Shown here one piece after another: positions 1-5,564 of a DNA stretch of 10,231 nucleotides; position 1 is the first letter of the stretch, and each line of letters begins with the position of its first letter. The notes below the pieces were generated by a model. That model was not told the origin of the DNA, did no database searches, and saw only the letters and a list, made by a program, of their open reading frames with translations. The position numbers were made by a program, and so were the translations under genes. Origin of the DNA: Nitrospira sp. (GTDB lineage: Bacteria > Nitrospirota > Thermodesulfovibrionia > Thermodesulfovibrionales > SM23-35); contig VGWY01000085.1 of assembly GCA_016873575.1 (NCBI GenBank), forward strand, positions 1 to 10,231, written 5' to 3'.

Positions 1-59
1 AAAGCTTGAATATATTAATATTTTTTCTTTTTTTATGGCTTCTTTTTTTATATGTCAAT

Positions 60-85
60 CTCCGTGCCTCTGTGTCTCTGTGGTT
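60..85 (-). repeat. ACCACAGAG-family intergenic repeat, copy 1
   Basis: Read on the minus strand this is ACCACAGAG followed by ACACAGAG and GCACGGAG, an iterated 8-9 bp unit. Related copies lie at 720-740 and, as a two-armed palindrome, at 8665-8774. It sits downstream of def. I see no gene in the rest of 1-150, which is AT-rich and has poly-T runs. No terminator hairpin followed by a U run is evident for def. Confidence 0.7.
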
Positions 86-150
86 ATTAGAATGCTTTTC
101 AACTTTTTTACGAAAGAACCATAATTTTGAAGTTCACTATCCAATACCAC

Positions 151-669
151 TCATTTACTACTCGATACTGCTGCGAGAGCCTTTTTATATCGTCTCTTGA
201 AGAACTCCCTCTTGAGAGGGCTCATCCTATCAATAAAAAGGAGTCCGTTAAGGTGGTCTATTTCATGCTGTAATGCCTTGGCAAGCAAGCCAGTCCCTTC
301 TATCTCTACAGGATTCCCTTTCCGATTCAGTGCCTTTACAAGGACCTTTTCTGCCCGTTTGATGGTTGTCATATATCCTGGGATACTCAGACATCCCTCT
401 TCTGTTTCAACAGTACCTTCTTTTTCAACAATGTGTGGGTTTATGAGCACAATAAGTGGCCTTTTTTCTTCCTGGATACTGATATCTATTACGCATAATT
501 GTTTCAAAAACCCTACCTGATTTGCTGCGAGCCCTACACCCCGTGCTACATACATCGTATCTATCATATCATCTATAAGATGCTGGATGCTGTCGTCAAT
601 ATCCTCAATAGGTTTAGTCTTTTCTTTAAGAATCTTTTCGGGGTATCTTACTATCTCAAGTACGGCCAT
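151..669 (-). CDS. def: Peptide deformylase
   Basis: A 172-residue cytoplasmic metalloenzyme that removes the formyl group from the N-terminal methionine of nascent proteins at the ribosome exit. All three family motifs are intact: motif 1 GVGLAANQ (residues 44-51), motif 2 EGCLS (91-95, metal ligand Cys93) and motif 3 HEIDH (135-139, two His ligands and the catalytic Glu). The length is normal and the C-terminus is basic (KRRYKKALAA). The ATG start at 669 gives the typical N-terminus MAVLEIVRYP. No Shine-Dalgarno is visible upstream, but a TATAAT lies at 675-680, so the transcript could be leaderless or nearly so; that is inference. fmt, a common neighbour of def, is not present in the window on either side. 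The next upstream gene on the same strand is the glycosyltransferase locus, about 290 bp away in the 3' direction of the plus strand. Confidence 0.97.
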   Translation of the reverse strand: MAVLEIVRYPEKILKEKTKPIEDIDDSIQHLIDDMIDTMYVARGVGLAANQVGFLKQLCVIDISIQEEKRPLIVLINPHIVEKEGTVETEEGCLSIPGYMTTIKRAEKVLVKALNRKGNPVEIEGTGLLAKALQHEIDHLNGLLFIDRMSPLKREFFKRRYKKALAAVSSSK

Positions 670-719
670 ATATAATTATAAAATATTTTAAGAAATATTT
701 GTTTAACTGGAAAATGCAA

Positions 720-740
720 TTAACCACAGGACACAGAGAA
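720..740 (+). repeat. ACCACAGAG-family intergenic repeat, copy 2
   Basis: TTAACCACAGG followed by ACACAGAGAA is the same family as 60-85 (opposite orientation) and 8665-8774. This copy is a single arm and degenerate. It lies just upstream of def on the opposite strand. Confidence 0.6.
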
Positions 741-754
741 AATTTAAATAATAA

Positions 755-937
755 AAAGGGTTCTTCAGGAAATTGTATGGAGTACCCCCTTTGGCAAAGG
801 GGGTGAGGGGGAATTCAAACAAGGCCGGGCAATCAATCGGTGATGACATCTCTCAGACCGATGACCTCCTAAATCAGATACAGGATCAGTCAGATGAGAT
901 AAGAGACCTTCTGTTTGATCTGGAGGAGAGTGAGTAA
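755..937 (+). pseudogene. Short acidic open frame, probable gene remnant
   Basis: The frame is open from 755 to a TAA at 935-937. Its first part runs through the C/G-rich repeat and is unlikely to be real coding. The last 35 or so codons (about 833-934) read as a plausible protein C-terminus: SIGDDISQTDD, then LLNQIQDQSDEIRDLL, ending FDLEESE. This is a strongly acidic, heptad-patterned helix or coiled coil. There is no convincing start or ribosome binding site; GTG at 803-805 lies inside the repeat. I do not recognise the family. The best reading is the 3' end of a lost gene joined to a repeat, but a chance open frame is possible. Confidence 0.25.
785..803. repeat. C/G-rich hairpin with TGAGGGGG flank
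   Basis: CCCCCTTT (785-792), loop GGC, AAAGGGGG (796-803) is a perfect 8-bp stem, followed by TGAGGGGGAATTC. It has no U run on either strand, so it is not a standard intrinsic terminator. A 16-nt stretch (CCCCCTCACCCCCTTT on one strand) recurs inside the glycosyltransferase reading frame at about 3562-3577. Confidence 0.6.
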
Positions 938-939
938 AG

Positions 940-973
940 AAGGATTAGAGGGGTAAGGATTAAGGGGTAGGGT
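940..973 (+). repeat. G-rich heptad-type direct repeat (single arm)
   Basis: AAGGATTAGAGGGGT (940-954) is followed by AAGGATTAAGGGGT (955-968) and AGGG. The spacing is about 7/14 bp and the units resemble the TAAGGCG heptads between infC and rpmI. It overlaps the last codons and stop (960-962) of the minus-strand glycosyltransferase frame. Confidence 0.45.
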
Positions 974-2375
974 GCTCCTTTAATAACTTGCGGCATTCCT
1001 CAAGCAGGTTTTTGGTTTCATTGTCGGCATTATTGGTTTCTAATGCTGCTTCGAGCAGAGATTTGGCATATTCGTACCTTTTAATTGAGATTAAATCCTT
1101 TGCACAGTCAGAAAAATATTCTGTACATCTTATATTAATATTCCTGAGTGTGTTGACAGTCTTCAGCCCCTTCTCTTTCTCTCCAGAACAGAAGTAAGCG
1201 AATGCAAGTCTTAATAAAATACGGGGATTTGAAGGGTCATTCATCAGGATTTTCTCAAGAAGAGGTATGGTTATCTCTGCATCACCTGTGTAAATCTCAC
1301 AGTGTGCATATAAAATAACTGCGTCTTTATAATTAGGATCAAGCTCTACTGCTTTCTTTAATGAAATGCGGGCATCCTCATATTTGCCTAAACAAAAGCA
1401 GCAGTGTCCTATACCATAGTGGGCCTGTGTACGTTTCGGTTCTATCCGGGCTACCTTTTTCCAGTGCTCCAGAGCCTCTTCATGCAATCCGAGTTCCATT
1501 GCCTGGATAGCAAGTTCACGTATGGCTAAGACATCGTTTTCCCCGTCTTCAGCAAGTTTCTTCTTCCCTAATTCATAGTATTCTTTACCTTTTTGCAATA
1601 ATTTCCCCGTATCAAGTTTCCCGTAATGATGTATTGGTATGTCGCATTGTTCAAATGGTAATCCATACCGTAGCAAAGAATACTCAACCATTTCATGAAT
1701 AGGTTTTTCAAATCGAATTCTTTCATCTTTCCGGAAAAGTCTTACTTTCATGCTTGGAAACCAGCCTGTGCCAGCTTCTTCATTTAAGTATTGCCCTTCA
1801 TTACCAACCCAGCCAACTGCATTTATTGGGGTCACATAATTTCTTGTTGTAATACGATATGCAACTATCCTGTCGCCAGATTTCCTTACCAATTTCTTAA
1901 CTGAATCGAAATCAGAAGGGGCGATTGCCTCATCGGCATCAAGGATCAGTATCCATTTGCCTGAGGCTTTTTCAATGGAGAAGTTTCTTGCATCTGAAAA
2001 ATTGTTGTTCCACGGAAAATCAAATACTTTTACTCCAAATGCCTTTGCCAGGTCTTTTGTTTTATCAGTAGAGCCTGTGTCAACCACTATCATCTCATCA
2101 ACAAGAGGCTTAATTTTTTTAAGACATGACCCGATATTGTCCTCTTCATTTTTTACAATCATACAGAGGGAAAGAGTATCTTTTGAGGATGTATCAACTT
2201 CCCGTGCCCCGACCTTCGCTCTCAGCTTGATGGCAAGAAAGAGGGCTTTGTTATCCGCACCTGGCCAGGTAATCAGCTCTTCTGCGAGATTAAGTGCATC
2301 TTCATATTTTTTATTCTTGTTGAGGGTATCAATGAGCATATATTTCAGTCTCTTGTTCGATGGATAGAGGGACAC
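960..2375 (-). CDS. GT2 glycosyltransferase with C-terminal TPRs (third module of the split locus)
   Basis: The only legal start is GTG at 2375, giving 471 residues, but the same frame stays open and protein-like for 58 more codons up to 2549. That extra part (KWFTDIRGDNIQSRED, then a TPR with FEKAFVLSP) belongs to the TPR domain that ends at the TAA at 2550-2552, so GTG is probably not a native start. Numbering from GTG: TPR-like helices 1-60, then a GT-A fold GT2 domain about 68-250 with CMIVKNEEDNI (71-81), VVDTGSTDKT (97-106), FSDARN (126-131) and the nucleotide-sugar/metal motif LDADEA (145-150), then TPRs about 280-460. The pattern is that of the SunS-like or WaaE/KdtX-like branch of GT2 proteins that carry TPRs. 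The protein is probably cytoplasmic; no signal peptide or membrane segment is seen. Donor and acceptor cannot be inferred. Confidence 0.85.
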   Translation of the reverse strand: MSLYPSNKRLKYMLIDTLNKNKKYEDALNLAEELITWPGADNKALFLAIKLRAKVGAREVDTSSKDTLSLCMIVKNEEDNIGSCLKKIKPLVDEMIVVDTGSTDKTKDLAKAFGVKVFDFPWNNNFSDARNFSIEKASGKWILILDADEAIAPSDFDSVKKLVRKSGDRIVAYRITTRNYVTPINAVGWVGNEGQYLNEEAGTGWFPSMKVRLFRKDERIRFEKPIHEMVEYSLLRYGLPFEQCDIPIHHYGKLDTGKLLQKGKEYYELGKKKLAEDGENDVLAIRELAIQAMELGLHEEALEHWKKVARIEPKRTQAHYGIGHCCFCLGKYEDARISLKKAVELDPNYKDAVILYAHCEIYTGDAEITIPLLEKILMNDPSNPRILLRLAFAYFCSGEKEKGLKTVNTLRNINIRCTEYFSDCAKDLISIKRYEYAKSLLEAALETNNADNETKNLLEECRKLLKEHPTP

Positions 2376-2549
2376 TGCATCCCTTAAAACTGCCTCAGCC
2401 CTCTCAGACCTATCAAGGGAATTTACTGCGAAATTGTAATTATCTATTATGTCTTTTGTTGTTGGTGAGAGGACAAATGCCTTCTCAAAGAGGTTGAACG
2501 CATCCTCTCTTGACTGAATATTATCACCCCTGATATCAGTGAACCACTT

Positions 2550-2552
2550 TTA
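2550..2552 (-). other. In-frame TAA separating two halves of a TPR domain
   Basis: On the minus strand the context is GCC TAA AAG TGG TTC. Before it the protein reads GEAYTNLGA; after it, in the same frame, KWFTDIRGDN and then a normal TPR. One base change, TTA (Leu) to TAA, would give GALKWF, which fits a TPR helix. TAA is used as an ordinary stop by thrS, infC, rpmI, rplT and pheS here, so stop reassignment is not supported. Confidence 0.85.
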
Positions 2553-4802
2553 GGCACCAAGATTTGTATATGCTTCACCGAACCCCCTGTCATGTTCAAG
2601 GGCTTTCTTAAAGAACTCTTCTGCATCAGTATATCTTTCCTTCCTGGAGGCGATAAGACCTTTCAGATTCCATGCCTTTGCTGAGGAGCTGTTTAATGTA
2701 AGTGCCTCATCTGCATATTTTTCAGCCTCTTCATAGTGTCGTTTCCCCTCTTTGCAATATCCAAAGAGTTCAAGCCACCTGAAGTTATCGCTGTATGGCT
2801 CGCCGGACATGAATTTTTCTTTAGACATGTTCTCAAGAATATAGATAACATCATCATATTTGTTATTCTCAATCAGTAGTTCCGAAAGGCTATAAAGTAT
2901 CCGTTCATTAACGGGAAATCGTTCCAATACCTCAAGAAGAACCTCCACCGCATCACCAATCTGCCCTTTCTGGCTTAATTCATCAGCAAGCTCAATTGAA
3001 TTAATGATGAGTAATTTTTGACCAGTGATACTTTTTTCATCTACGTACTTCCATTTGTTCGTGAATTTCCTTTTATCCAGAAAAAGTATCTTATTCTTTC
3101 CTGCATTTTGTTTTTCCTCTTCGAAGTGATGTACAAACACATCCACTGTAATGAAGTTTTTATATCCCTCTATGACAGATCTAATGGAGTAATCGTCATC
3201 TGCAAATTCATAAGTCTGAAAACTTTCATCAAAAAGCCCAATCTTTTCAATTAATTCCTGTTTGAATAACATACAGATACCTTCTATTTTCCTCGAAGGG
3301 ACACGGCGGTATCTGTTCCTTTCCCTGAATTCCTTCGCAAACTGGTTGAGATAATCCAGAGAGGTGTAATCTGTCTTTGCAATCCTTTGTTGGCCTTCTA
3401 CATTCACTGTCATTGGACCTACAATCCCGATGTCGTCTGAACTATTCAGACATTCAAGCATTCCGGAGAGCCAGTCTTCAGTAACCACAACATCGTCGGT
3501 CAAGATTAAGATATATTCACCTGATGCGGCTTTTATGCCTCGATTGCAGGCAGAGGAAAATCCCCCCTCACCCCCTTTTTCCTCAACAATCCTATAATTC
3601 TTATTTTTCTTAACAAGTTTCTTCAACAACTTATCCGATCTGAATATTGGATCAGCAGGCACAAAGATAATCTCATGTTTCTCCGGCGTATACTTCCTGA
3701 TGCTTTTTACACACTTTATTGTGTGTTTCTGCCCAGGAGAGATGAGAAAGACAATAGAGACCATACCTTCAATTTTTTGTTTCTTAAATGCTTTTGATGT
3801 TTCTTTCTGTTCACATTGTTCTCTGTGTTTTTCAGATTCAGATAATGTATCTTGAGTTCCTTTCATTGATTCAGGAATGGAAGTTGATGGAACTTGACGA
3901 TATTGTTGCCCTAAAATAGCTGATTTTTGATTTAGCAATTTTACTTTCATATGACTAAAACTAAAAGTTGGATTATCAGGAGACTTTTGTTCTAAGGTTT
4001 GTAAAAGTGATAAAGCATGGTCTACATCTTCAAGTGTTACTAAATACCTCTGGACATACTTCTCAGAAATGGAGATGTCTTCCTGTATCCTCTTGTCAAG
4101 GTTTCTATGTTCAACACTTTGAGAGGAAAGGAGATACAGCCCTAAAAACTTAGGGATATGGAGCATTTTTATATCTTCAGCAATCCGTAACCAGAATTCC
4201 CAATCACCGGATGAATTAAAGGTTTCATCAAAATAACCATATTTTTCATGCAGTGATTTTCTCCACATAGGCTGAGGTCCCATAAAACAGGCAAGGGTTA
4301 AAAGTTCTTTGCTGTAATCTAACCACAGGAATGCGCCTACAGGAGTATGATTCTCGAAAGTTTCATTTTCTGTTTCTGTGATTATCACATCTGCATATAC
4401 AAGTCCTATCTCAGGAATTTTATCGAGGATGTTGACCATAACTTCAAATGCATCATGACGATGACGGTCGTCTGTATTTGCATTGGTAATATATTTTCCA
4501 GATGCAGCCCTGATACCACGGTTCCATGCTGCGTAAACCGTTTCACGTTCCTCAGTTTTAATATAATTAATGTTGGGATATCTCTGTTGAAATTCTTTTA
4601 CAATAATGTCTTCATTCTGCTGTGAACCACTGTTGACAACAATTATTTCAAGTTCACCTTTCTTATAAAGGGTTTGATTTATTAAGTCTTCAAGACAACC
4701 CCGAATAAACTTCTCTGAATTATATGTGGAAACGATTGCAGAAACCTTGATCTCCTTTTGGCCATCTATTTGCTGGATATCATCAGAAGATACAGTCTTC
4801 AA
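2550..4802 (-). CDS. Tandem GT2-GT2 glycosyltransferase with C-terminal TPRs
   Basis: As framed, 750 residues from TTG at 4802, which overlaps the stop of the upstream TPR frame (TTGA). Module 1 (about 18-235) is a GT2 domain: VSAIVSTYNSEKFI (20-33), WNRGIRAASGKYI (93-105), the metal/nucleotide motif NTDDR (109-113) and GDWEFWLRIA (199-208). A low-complexity linker follows (about 265-345). Module 2 (about 346-565) is a second GT2 domain of the rhamnosyltransferase/WcaE-like type: MVSIVFLIS, CNRGIKAASGEYI (419-431), LTDDVVV (434-440) and a late DDDYSIR (535-541). TPR helices follow from about 600 to 750, ending abruptly at AYTNLGA. The real N-terminus may be the 124-residue TPR protein joined by a -1 frameshift. 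Without it, initiation would depend on TTG with only a weak GGAAG 11 nt upstream. Two catalytic modules suggest a polysaccharide or multi-sugar glycan assembler. Confidence 0.88.
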   Translation of the reverse strand: MKTVSSDDIQQIDGQKEIKVSAIVSTYNSEKFIRGCLEDLINQTLYKKGELEIIVVNSGSQQNEDIIVKEFQQRYPNINYIKTEERETVYAAWNRGIRAASGKYITNANTDDRHRHDAFEVMVNILDKIPEIGLVYADVIITETENETFENHTPVGAFLWLDYSKELLTLACFMGPQPMWRKSLHEKYGYFDETFNSSGDWEFWLRIAEDIKMLHIPKFLGLYLLSSQSVEHRNLDKRIQEDISISEKYVQRYLVTLEDVDHALSLLQTLEQKSPDNPTFSFSHMKVKLLNQKSAILGQQYRQVPSTSIPESMKGTQDTLSESEKHREQCEQKETSKAFKKQKIEGMVSIVFLISPGQKHTIKCVKSIRKYTPEKHEIIFVPADPIFRSDKLLKKLVKKNKNYRIVEEKGGEGGFSSACNRGIKAASGEYILILTDDVVVTEDWLSGMLECLNSSDDIGIVGPMTVNVEGQQRIAKTDYTSLDYLNQFAKEFRERNRYRRVPSRKIEGICMLFKQELIEKIGLFDESFQTYEFADDDYSIRSVIEGYKNFITVDVFVHHFEEEKQNAGKNKILFLDKRKFTNKWKYVDEKSITGQKLLIINSIELADELSQKGQIGDAVEVLLEVLERFPVNERILYSLSELLIENNKYDDVIYILENMSKEKFMSGEPYSDNFRWLELFGYCKEGKRHYEEAEKYADEALTLNSSSAKAWNLKGLIASRKERYTDAEEFFKKALEHDRGFGEAYTNLGA

Positions 4803-5173
4803 TAAAGTGGATTCTTCCAGTTTTTTTGAGCTTGAACTATTTCATTATCTTCAGGATATTTTTGTAAATAAGATGAATAGAGTCTTTTCGCTGTAACATG
4901 TTGTTCAAGTGATGATAATACCTCTCCGCATTTAAGTACTATATTGCGGTCGTTGGGATTAATTTCCAATGCCTCGGTATAACTTTCCAGTGCTTTATCA
5001 ATATCGCTATTCTCCCAGAAGATGTCACCCATTTTTAATTTCAGTCCAGCCTGAAGATGGAGCAATTCTTGAGAATCAGGATATTGTTTTAAAGCATCCG
5101 AAAGGGCAATTTCAGCCTCTTCAAGTTTTCCCGAATCAATTAAATTCCTAATCTCAGCGATTTTTTTATCCAT
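4799..5173 (-). CDS. TPR protein or N-terminal TPR domain of the glycosyltransferase
   Basis: 124 residues from ATG at 5173. TPR units are visible at about 15-45 (LEEAEIALSDALKQYPDS), 47-80 (GDIFWENSDIDKALESYTEA, LEINPND) and 81-115 (AKRLYSSYLQKYPEDNE). In its own frame it ends QKNWKNPLY after the slippery A AAA AAC. With a -1 shift it continues AQKKLEESTLL into the GT2 protein, a more natural end to a TPR helix. The frame ends at TGA 4799-4801, overlapping the TTG at 4802. There is no Shine-Dalgarno before the ATG; a TATATT lies 12 nt upstream, so a very short leader is possible. On its own it would be a small TPR adaptor. More likely it is the N-terminal part of the locus product. Confidence 0.7.
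   Translation of the reverse strand: MDKKIAEIRNLIDSGKLEEAEIALSDALKQYPDSQELLHLQAGLKLKMGDIFWENSDIDKALESYTEALEINPNDRNIVLKCGEVLSSLEQHVTAKRLYSSYLQKYPEDNEIVQAQKNWKNPLY
4820..4826 (-). promoter_or_regulatory. Canonical -1 slippery heptamer A AAA AAC
   Basis: In the zero frame of the 124-residue TPR protein the codons are CAA AAA AAC, so the heptamer is correctly phased (X XXY YYZ). A -1 slip reads AAA AAA CTG GAA GAA and enters the glycosyltransferase frame; the zero frame stops six codons later at TGA. This heptamer type drives the -1 shift of IS1. A 4-bp stem TGGA/TCCA begins right after the heptamer, too close and too weak to count as strong stimulation. A plain one-base loss from an A8 run would look the same. 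Confidence 0.55.
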
Positions 5174-5184
5174 GATATTTGTCT

Positions 5185-5214
5185 AATATACATCATATTT
5201 TCATTATGTGTCCA
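5185..5214 (-). promoter_or_regulatory. Possible promoter of the TPR/glycosyltransferase locus
   Basis: On the minus strand TGGACA (5209-5214), an 18-bp spacer, then TATATT (5185-5190). Transcription would start about 5 nt before the ATG at 5173, giving an almost leaderless mRNA, consistent with the missing Shine-Dalgarno. The match is moderate in AT-rich DNA. Confidence 0.35.
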
Positions 5215-5329
5215 TAAATCTGCCAGTGTCTGACCTTATCGAATACCCCCTTAGCCTTTGCAAAAGCGATTGCACTTCACTATCTTCTGGATTATTTTTC
5301 AGATATCCCTCAAAAATATCCTTAGCCAT
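5204..5329 (-). pseudogene. C-terminal fragment of a paralogous TPR protein
   Basis: The 41-codon frame from ATG 5329 to TAA 5204-5206 reads MAKDIFEGYLKNNPEDSEVQ, then SLLQRLRGYS and a short tail. It aligns with the end of the adjacent TPR protein (AKRLYSSYLQKYPEDNEIVQ): same AK..(Y/F)..YL...PED(N/S)E pattern. The frame is open for three more codons upstream, to the edge of the palindromic element at 5338. No ribosome binding site is seen. This looks like the tail of a second TPR or TPR-glycosyltransferase gene whose front is gone, with the break at the repeat boundary. Expression as a tiny independent protein is unlikely. Confidence 0.5.
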
Positions 5330-5337
5330 TGGAACTG

Positions 5338-5471
5338 AAAAATAGAGATAGACAATCTAACACCCTGATATATTTGTCATTGCGAGCACCCGAAGGGTGC
5401 GTGGCAATCTCTTTGCAAAAAGGCGAGATTGCTTCGTTTCACTCGCAATGACAGTTTCTATCTCTATTTTT
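5338..5471. repeat. 134-bp nested palindromic element with 15-bp terminal inverted repeats
   Basis: The outer arms AAAAATAGAGATAGA (5338-5352) and its exact complement (5457-5471) are perfect. Inside are TGTCATTGCGAG (5375-5386) with CTCGCAATGACA (5442-5453), a perfect 12-bp pair. Further in are GCACCC GAA GGGTGC (5386-5400) and GCAATCTC (5404-5411) with GAGATTGC (5425-5432). The TGTCATTGCGAG core is a repeat motif seen in many bacterial genomes. It carries no gene, so it is a non-autonomous element. It lies between the divergent glycosyltransferase and thrS promoters and borders the truncated TPR fragment. Confidence 0.85.
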
Positions 5472-5491
5472 GGGCATGGTTAGTAAAAACT

Positions 5492-5521
5492 TTGAAATAA
5501 AAGAATAAAATTGTGTAAAAT
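5492..5521 (+). promoter_or_regulatory. Sigma70-type promoter of the thrS cluster
   Basis: TTGAAA (5492-5497), 18-bp spacer, TAAAAT (5516-5521). The expected start near 5528 gives a leader of about 30 nt before the thrS ribosome binding site. No T-box or long leader is present. It is the best -35/-10 pair between the repeat element and thrS. Confidence 0.55.
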
Positions 5522-5544
5522 AGTTGTTATTTTGAATTCCTGAA

Positions 5545-5564
5545 AAGGAGGGTTTGTCAAGATT
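5545..5564 (+). promoter_or_regulatory. Strong Shine-Dalgarno and ATT start of thrS
   Basis: AAGGAGG (5545-5551) is followed 10 nt later by ATT (5562-5564). In this frame, between the upstream TGA (5541-5543) and ATG 5622, there is no ATG, GTG, TTG or CTG. The protein encoded from 5562 matches the ThrRS editing-domain N-terminus, so initiation must use ATT (or the adjacent ATC, 5565). Confidence 0.65.

Larger units (their letters stand above)
960..5173 (-). pseudogene. Composite TPR-GT2-GT2-TPR-GT2-TPR locus split by one frameshift and one in-frame stop
   Basis: Three minus-strand frames (4799-5173, 2550-4802, 960-2375) read as pieces of one polypeptide. The first passes to the second by a -1 shift at A AAA AAC (4820-4826). 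The second and third are in the same frame and separated only by TAA at 2550-2552, with TPR sequence running through the stop. Read through both, the product would be about 1,404 residues with three GT2 modules and four TPR blocks. Options are a decaying gene, two assembly or sequencing errors, or programmed frameshifting plus a real stop that yields separate proteins. The rest of the 4.2 kb is free of lesions, which argues against old decay. The likely role is surface glycan synthesis or protein glycosylation; the substrate is unknown. Confidence 0.6.

Noticed and set aside
785..803. Intrinsic terminator for def or the glycosyltransferase locus
   Set aside because: The stem is perfect, but neither strand has a U run directly after it, and the sequence behaves as a dispersed repeat.
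2550..2552. Stop codon reassignment or recoding of TAA
   Set aside because: TAA serves as an ordinary stop for thrS, infC, rpmI, rplT and pheS in the same window, and no recoding structure is evident.
5174..5561. T-box or other tRNA-sensing leader before thrS
   Set aside because: No T-box consensus or specifier-type stem is visible; the predicted leader is only about 30 nt and the structure upstream is the palindromic repeat before the promoter.
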